Assembly (NCBI GenBank): GCA_030151145.1 | Contig: JASLEL010000297.1 | Coordinates: 1-10,670, forward strand | Direction: 5' to 3' | Source of the DNA: Aquirhabdus sp. | GTDB lineage: Bacteria; Pseudomonadota; Gammaproteobacteria; Pseudomonadales; Moraxellaceae | DNA: 10,670 bases | Translations under genes and position numbers: made by a program | The notes under the pieces: generated by a model | Told to the model about the DNA's origin: nothing | Seen by the model: only the letters and a program-made list of their open reading frames with translations | The model's database searches: none | In this document: piece by piece, positions 6,776-10,670 of the stretch | Layout: every line of letters starts with the position of its first letter | Position numbering within the stretch: position 1 is the stretch's first letter

Positions 6776-6806
6776 CTGCATGCGATAGATTAAAACAGCA
6801 ATGGAT

Positions 6807-7154
6807 TTAACCCGCTTTGCTTTCTGCTGCCGTCACCGCATCCATGACTCGTGCCGAATAGACCAGCGCAGCGCCTGCATTCAGTGCCACCGCGACAGCC
6901 AGTGCATCGGCGATCTCTGCATGAGTCGCACCATGCTTGAGCGCCGCCTGTGAGTGTACTGCGATACAGCCGTCACAGCGGGTGGTGACCGCGACAGCCA
7001 GCGCGATCAGCTCTACCGTCTTGGCATCCAGTCGCCCATTTTGCTGGGCTGCGCCTGACAAGACCTGATAACCGCGTACGGTGTCGGGTGACAGTGATGC
7101 GATTTCGCCTATACGGCTCATGAGTTCCGTACGATAAGCATTCCAGTCCAGCAT
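6807..7154 (-). CDS. Carboxymuconolactone decarboxylase / AhpD-like protein
   Basis: The 115-residue product is a single CMD domain, the all-helical AhpD-like fold. It has the motif C-D-G-C-I-A-V-H at residues 60-67, the CxxCxxxH signature of AhpD-type alkylhydroperoxidases. It is flanked by LDAKTVELIALAVAVTTR and HGATHAEIADALAVAVALNAGAALVY, both typical. With the two cysteines present it may act as a thiol-dependent peroxidase or reductase rather than a true decarboxylase, but the substrate cannot be read from the sequence. The start at 7154 is secure: AAGGAG (plus-strand CTCCTT, 7161-7166) lies six bases upstream. It is a single-gene unit with its own terminator and a tandem-repeat array immediately upstream of the ribosome site. 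There is no neighbouring ahpC. Confidence 0.92.
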   Translation of the reverse strand: MLDWNAYRTELMSRIGEIASLSPDTVRGYQVLSGAAQQNGRLDAKTVELIALAVAVTTRCDGCIAVHSQAALKHGATHAEIADALAVAVALNAGAALVYSARVMDAVTAAESKAG

Positions 7155-7170
7155 GATCGTCTCCTTGTTT

Positions 7171-7240
7171 GTTATGGCCTGTTTGTCATGACGAAGTTGT
7201 CATGACGTGGTTGTTATGACGTGGTTGTTATGAAGGGTCA
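7171..7240. repeat. Five 14-bp tandem repeats upstream of the CMD-like gene
   Basis: Units start at 7171, 7185, 7199, 7213 and 7227, each beginning GTYATGRM. The three central units agree closely (gtcatgacgaagtt, gtcatgacgtggtt, gttatgacgtggtt) and the outer two have drifted. The core GTCATGAC is self-complementary at 7185-7192 and 7199-7206. The array lies 17-86 bases before the CMD start, just upstream of its Shine-Dalgarno, so it falls in the leader or promoter of that gene. It could be multiple operator sites or a slippage-prone array that tunes expression. Confidence 0.85.
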
Positions 7241-7463
7241 CAGGGTGTACCACCAGATTCATACAGCTTATGGATGAGCCGCGCATCTCAGCAATAGCGA
7301 TAGACCTGCAGTGCTCAGGAATTTGCTTAAAATTTCGTCAGCATTGGCGTGCAATGAGGGGGCAGCAGGGAATCGTGGCGCAGGTGCCATCAAGCGCTGA
7401 ATACGACTTTTTATAAATAGGACAGGGACGCCGCTTGAGTCGGCATCACCTCGGTGCAGCGAT
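7241..7463. promoter_or_regulatory. Intergenic region before the DUF898 gene
   Basis: Together with the repeats, the gap between the divergent CMD and DUF898 genes is 309 nt. In this part I find no gene. A small inverted repeat CATTG/CAATG (7342-7346 and 7352-7356) and an AT-rich TATAAAT at 7412-7418 are visible. The latter is a candidate -10 box for the DUF898-M48 transcript, about 45 nt before the start codon, without a good -35. The evidence for a promoter is only positional. Confidence 0.3.
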
Positions 7464-8609
7464 ATGAATCAGCAATTACAGACGTCATCACGAACGTCAG
7501 GGGGAGTCGGGGACACAGGCAGACCGGATGAGGGGATCGGGCTGGCTGCAGAGATGTACCCCGTGATCACCGAGTCGCGTTTTGTCTTTCGTGGCGAGGT
7601 GAAGGCTTATTTTCGCATCTGGCTGGTGAATTGGCTCTTGACCATTCTGAGCCTGAGTCTTTACTCGCCGTGGGCTAAGGTCCGGCGGCTGCGTTATTTC
7701 TATACACATACCACGCTGGCAGATGCACGTTTTGATTTTACCGGTCATGCGCGGGTGATTTTTATCGGCCGTCTCATGGCGCTGGGTGTGTATATGGGGG
7801 CCAATTCGGAGGGTTTTCTGAAAGGCTCATGGCTGCAATGGGTCGCCGGTCTCTTGCTCTTCATCATTTATGCGTCGATCCCGTATCTGTTGCGTGCGAC
7901 CTATCGCTTTAAGGCACGCAATACGGTCTATCGCAATGTACGCTTCCGCTTTACGGGGACATGGCGTGAGGCGTTCTGGGTGTATTGGGGGTTGGGGGCG
8001 CTGACGATCTTAAGCCTGGGCTTTCTGATGCCGTACACCATTTATAGGCACAAGCGTTATCAGTTTAACAACCTGCATTGGGGACAGTTGAAGTTCAGTC
8101 TGGCGTTGTCGCCTTGGCGCGTCTATCGGGCGCTGATCATTCCGGTACTGCTCTTGGTGACGCTGTATGCCATCCTTGTGGTGGGGGTGCTGCAACTGTG
8201 GTCTCTGAATATCGATATCCATGGTCGGGCGGCGCTGACCGAGTTTCTCCTGCCGTGGTGTCCGTGGCTGTTTGGGATGGCGGCGATCGTGCTGCTGATG
8301 TACTGGATCAGTGCCGCGCAGGTGTTTCGGCTGTGCTGGTCCAATGTGCACTTGGGCGAGAGCCGCTTTAAAACCGACTTAAGCCTGTGGCGCTATCTCG
8401 GCATTGAGTATTTCAATCTGTGGCTGATCGTCATGTCGCTGGGGCTGTGTATTCCACGGGCAATTATCCGTATCCAGCGCTATCGGATTCAGTCGCTCTC
8501 GATCTCGTGGGCGGATGATCCGGCGCTGATGCAGGCCGTCTCGCAGGCCAATCTGAAAGCTTTCGCGGAGGAGTTGAATGATCTGGTCGGCATTGATCTA
8601 TCGCTTTAA
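7464..8609 (+). CDS. YjgN-like DUF898 polytopic membrane protein
   Basis: The 381-residue protein is highly hydrophobic after a polar, glycine- and threonine-rich N-terminus (1-36). It carries the DUF898/YjgN signature: F-x-F-x-G at residues 40-44, then an aromatic-rich helix and LSLSLYSPWAKVRRLRYFYTHT. That theme recurs twice more: residues 159-212 (VRFRFTG ... TILSLGFLMPYTIYRHKRY) and 292-347 (WSNVHLGESRFK ... VMSLGLCIPRAIIRIQRYRI). I count roughly eight membrane segments. The function of the family is unknown. ATG 7464 gives the longest product; Met31 (7554) is an alternative that would still keep the whole conserved domain. Neither has a strong Shine-Dalgarno. The M48 peptidase gene starts 36 nt after the stop, so the two are probably cotranscribed and may work together in the inner membrane. 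Confidence 0.88.
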   Translation: MNQQLQTSSRTSGGVGDTGRPDEGIGLAAEMYPVITESRFVFRGEVKAYFRIWLVNWLLTILSLSLYSPWAKVRRLRYFYTHTTLADARFDFTGHARVIFIGRLMALGVYMGANSEGFLKGSWLQWVAGLLLFIIYASIPYLLRATYRFKARNTVYRNVRFRFTGTWREAFWVYWGLGALTILSLGFLMPYTIYRHKRYQFNNLHWGQLKFSLALSPWRVYRALIIPVLLLVTLYAILVVGVLQLWSLNIDIHGRAALTEFLLPWCPWLFGMAAIVLLMYWISAAQVFRLCWSNVHLGESRFKTDLSLWRYLGIEYFNLWLIVMSLGLCIPRAIIRIQRYRIQSLSISWADDPALMQAVSQANLKAFAEELNDLVGIDLSL

Positions 8610-8645
8610 ACGGTCTGGTGCCGTGTTTTTATGCAGTGAGGTGAT

Positions 8646-9701
8646 ATGACATCCGTCTCAACACGCGCACCGGTGGCGATCCGCTACTATGATGGGCAGA
8701 GTGCGCAGGCTTATCTGGGCGTGCTTTCACCGCCGGATGAGTCTGGACGGGTTCAGGTGCTCGTATCAGATCACACGTATAGCCTGAATCTGCATCAGGC
8801 CCGTATCCGTGCCGCAATCGGCGAAACCCCGCCATGTCTTGAGTTTGCCGATGATGTCTGTGTCGAGCTGGTCGAGCTGACTTTTCCGGATTGGCTGATC
8901 CCGGCAGACTGGACCGAGAGCAGGTCCGCGCGGGCAAGACGGCTCTGGCTGAGTCGTATCCATCTCTGGGAGCAGAGTCCGCGCTGGATCATTGCTGGTG
9001 TGCTACTGACGGGCCTGATGGTATTCGGGCTGCTCAACGATGGCGTACCGATCATTGCACGTCAGACCGCCTATGCTTTACCTGCGCATACGCTGGACGA
9101 TCTGGCCGTGAGCACGCTGCAGGCGCTGGACCATGAGACACTAAAACCTTCGCAGATCTCGCTGGTCCGCCAGACCCAGATCGAGCAGGAATATGATACG
9201 TGGGTCGCAGATGTGCCTGCGCCACATTTGATCTTTCGTGCAGGCGGCAGCATGGGACCGAATGCCTTTGCCTTGCCGGATGGTCGGATCGTGGTGACCG
9301 ATGAACTGGTGGCGCTGATTCATCATGATTTTGAGCTCATGGCGGTGCTGGCCCATGAGACCGGTCATGTCGAACGTCGCCATGCGCTTCGCCAGATCAT
9401 CGCCAATGACTCGATCCGGGCGCTGCTCATTGCGATCACGGGCAATACCGCGCATGTGCTCAATGATGCGCCGACCGAGTTTATCGGTCTGACCTACTCA
9501 CGTGAGTTTGAGCGCGAGGCGGATGATTTTGCCTATCAGCGCATGACCGAGCGGGGCATCCCGCTGCATTATTTCAGTGATCTTTTGTCACGGCTGGCGG
9601 TACCCGAGCAGCATGATCTGAAAACCACGCTACAAGGCTATCTGTCCACTCATCCTGCCATCTCCGAACGGCTGACGCGTTTTCAGACTGCGGCATCCTG
9701 A
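8646..9701 (+). CDS. Membrane-anchored M48-family zinc metallopeptidase
   Basis: The 351-residue protein has three parts. Residues about 12-77 (IRYYDGQSAQAYLGVL ... CLEFADDVCVELVE) resemble the small N-terminal domain found in front of some M48 peptidases (DUF7092-type). A single membrane helix lies at about 114-131. The peptidase domain follows. It has the zinc motif HETGH at 237-241 inside VLAHETGHVERRHALRQ, and the third ligand region SREFEREADDFA, with Glu289 the likely ligand. The family-typical THPAISERLTRF is at the C-terminus. All catalytic residues are present. The domain order suggests the N-terminal domain on one side of the inner membrane and the peptidase on the other. GAGG (8638-8641) supports ATG 8646. 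It follows the DUF898 gene by 36 nt and overlaps the convergent dehydrogenase gene by 19 nt. The substrate is unknown; M48 relatives such as BepA and LoiP act in envelope quality control. Confidence 0.92.
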   Translation: MTSVSTRAPVAIRYYDGQSAQAYLGVLSPPDESGRVQVLVSDHTYSLNLHQARIRAAIGETPPCLEFADDVCVELVELTFPDWLIPADWTESRSARARRLWLSRIHLWEQSPRWIIAGVLLTGLMVFGLLNDGVPIIARQTAYALPAHTLDDLAVSTLQALDHETLKPSQISLVRQTQIEQEYDTWVADVPAPHLIFRAGGSMGPNAFALPDGRIVVTDELVALIHHDFELMAVLAHETGHVERRHALRQIIANDSIRALLIAITGNTAHVLNDAPTEFIGLTYSREFEREADDFAYQRMTERGIPLHYFSDLLSRLAVPEQHDLKTTLQGYLSTHPAISERLTRFQTAAS

Positions 9702-10567
9702 TGAGGGGGCTGTGGCTGTAAGACAGCACCTGATGTCGTGACGTGATCTGGCGTAATGATTGCTTGTGAGCCTGCATCGATGCGCTTGGCGGCGATGCGG
9801 GCGACGAGTTGCCCGAGTGCAGGCAGGGCGATGGGCAGTCTCGCATAGGCTGGATGGATGATCCGGTGATGTCGCTGCTGCATGGCGTGCAAGATCGCAT
9901 CGGCCATGCTTTCGGGCGTCACGAGATAGCTCTTGGGTAAAGGCTGCTTGACCGGCATCAGATGGTCGCTGTGGCGCAGAGGCGTGTCGGTGCCACCCGG
10001 CACCACCTCCAGCACATGGATCAGCGTATCCTTCAGCTCTAGCCGCAGGGCTTGGGTGGATCGGGCCAACGCGACTTTGGAGGCGGTGTAGTAGCCCATG
10101 AGTGGCATCGGTACCGCCTGCAGGGTCGAGGTGACATTGACGATCATACCGCGCTGTGCCCGCTGCATGGCTGGCGTCAGTGCCTGTATCAGTGCCAACG
10201 GCGACCAGAGGTTGGTCTCAAAGACCGCTCTTGCGACGTCGCTATCTCCCGCGACGGCCTGCCCAGCAAAGATACTGCTGCCAGCGTTATTGATCAGGAT
10301 ATCGATACCGCCTCGGGTGAGTGCTTCGGTTGCGACCCGGTGTGCCAGTCCCTGGATACTGAGATCGGCCTCGATCACCATAGGCGCAGGCCCGCCACGA
10401 CCAATGATTTCTTCTGCCAAGGCTGCCAGTGCGGCCTGTCGTCTTGCGACGATGACGAGTTGTGCACTTGCGTCCGCGAGTTTGAGTGCCAGTGCCCGCC
10501 CGATACCGCTTGAGGCACCAGTCAGCAGGACACGGGATTGTGCGAGATCAAGCGTTGAAGTTGCCAT
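9683..10567 (-). CDS. Short-chain dehydrogenase/reductase (SDR family)
   Basis: The 294-residue product is a classical Rossmann-fold SDR. It has the cofactor motif TGASSGIG (16-23), the adenine-side region ADLS (67-70), NNAG (93-96), the active-site Asn119 (FETNL), Ser147 and Tyr160-x-x-x-Lys164 (YTASK). Basic residues after the second strand (ARRQ, 41-44) favour NADP(H) over NAD(H); this is inference from the family. The C-terminal 80 residues, with HHRIIHPAYARLPIALPALGQL, are typical of the larger SDRs that act on lipid-like or hydrophobic substrates, but the substrate cannot be assigned. The start at 10567 is preceded by GGAG (plus-strand CTCC, 10577-10580), nine bases away. Upstream are two 19-bp operator-like repeats. 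Its last 19 bases overlap the end of the M48 gene on the other strand. Confidence 0.93.
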   Translation of the reverse strand: MATSTLDLAQSRVLLTGASSGIGRALALKLADASAQLVIVARRQAALAALAEEIIGRGGPAPMVIEADLSIQGLAHRVATEALTRGGIDILINNAGSSIFAGQAVAGDSDVARAVFETNLWSPLALIQALTPAMQRAQRGMIVNVTSTLQAVPMPLMGYYTASKVALARSTQALRLELKDTLIHVLEVVPGGTDTPLRHSDHLMPVKQPLPKSYLVTPESMADAILHAMQQRHHRIIHPAYARLPIALPALGQLVARIAAKRIDAGSQAIITPDHVTTSGAVLQPQPPHQDAAV

Positions 10568-10607
10568 GGTATTTCACTCCAAAAACAGGTGAGATCGCTG
10601 TCTATTA

Positions 10608-10662
10608 ATCAATATTGATCGAAAATCAACTTTAGCTTAAGTGAATATTGATCGAAAATCAA
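10608..10662. promoter_or_regulatory. Twin 19-bp operator-like repeats upstream of the SDR gene
   Basis: AATATTGATCGAAAATCAA occurs perfectly twice, at 10611-10629 and 10644-10662, with start points 33 bp apart (about three helical turns). Each contains the inverted repeat TTGAT-N5-ATCAA. The first copy also overlaps the palindrome ATCAATATTGAT (10608-10619). Size, symmetry and position, about 45-95 bp before the SDR start, fit a dimeric repressor such as a TetR/AcrR protein, plausibly encoded divergently just beyond the window. The regulator itself is not visible. Confidence 0.7.
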
Positions 10663-10670
10663 TTGTCGCG

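Overview
The window reads as a chromosomal segment of a gammaproteobacterium. RsmJ (the 16S rRNA G1516 methyltransferase) is largely a gammaproteobacterial family. The mix tsaB / uppP / rsmJ / bioC / bioD with a C13 peptidase, a YjgN-like DUF898 protein and an M48 peptidase points to the Pseudomonadales, perhaps Moraxellaceae. That placement is inference from gene content only. The main part is moderately GC-rich; the first ~320 bases are clearly richer (about 65-78% in the lines I counted) and look foreign.

Layout. (1) Positions 1 to about 320, minus strand, hold a piece of an HdeD-like (DUF308) membrane protein lacking its N-terminus and running off the window edge. It is joined abruptly to the first ~99 codons of mobA (start at 610, minus strand). 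The break removes the catalytic half of MobA. Either a real deletion/recombination happened or this is an assembly chimera. (2) Positions 791-4937 are a co-directional plus-strand run: tsaB (tRNA t6A synthesis), uppP (undecaprenyl-pyrophosphate phosphatase), rsmJ (16S rRNA methylation), bioC and bioD (early and late steps of biotin synthesis). Gaps are 39-83 nt, so one operon is plausible. (3) After an AT-rich 263-nt gap comes a 489-residue membrane-anchored peptidase of the C13 (legumain/caspase-like) family, 5201-6670. (4) A small carboxymuconolactone-decarboxylase/AhpD-like protein lies on the minus strand (6807-7154), with a strong intrinsic terminator behind it and five 14-bp tandem repeats in front of it. 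(5) A plus-strand pair follows: a polytopic DUF898/YjgN-like protein (7464-8609) and a membrane-anchored M48 metallopeptidase (8646-9701). (6) A short-chain dehydrogenase on the minus strand (9683-10567) overlaps the M48 gene tail-to-tail by 19 nt. Its upstream region carries two perfect 19-bp repeats, each containing an inverted repeat, which look like operators for a regulator outside the window.

How the genes work together: the first operon mixes housekeeping functions (translation fidelity, cell-wall lipid carrier recycling, biotin). The second half is envelope-oriented: two membrane-tethered peptidases of different catalytic classes flank a polytopic membrane protein of unknown function. 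That grouping, the mobA/hdeD junction and the two repeat-bearing promoter regions are the most interesting points. I saw no rRNA, tRNA, CRISPR array or recognisable insertion sequence.
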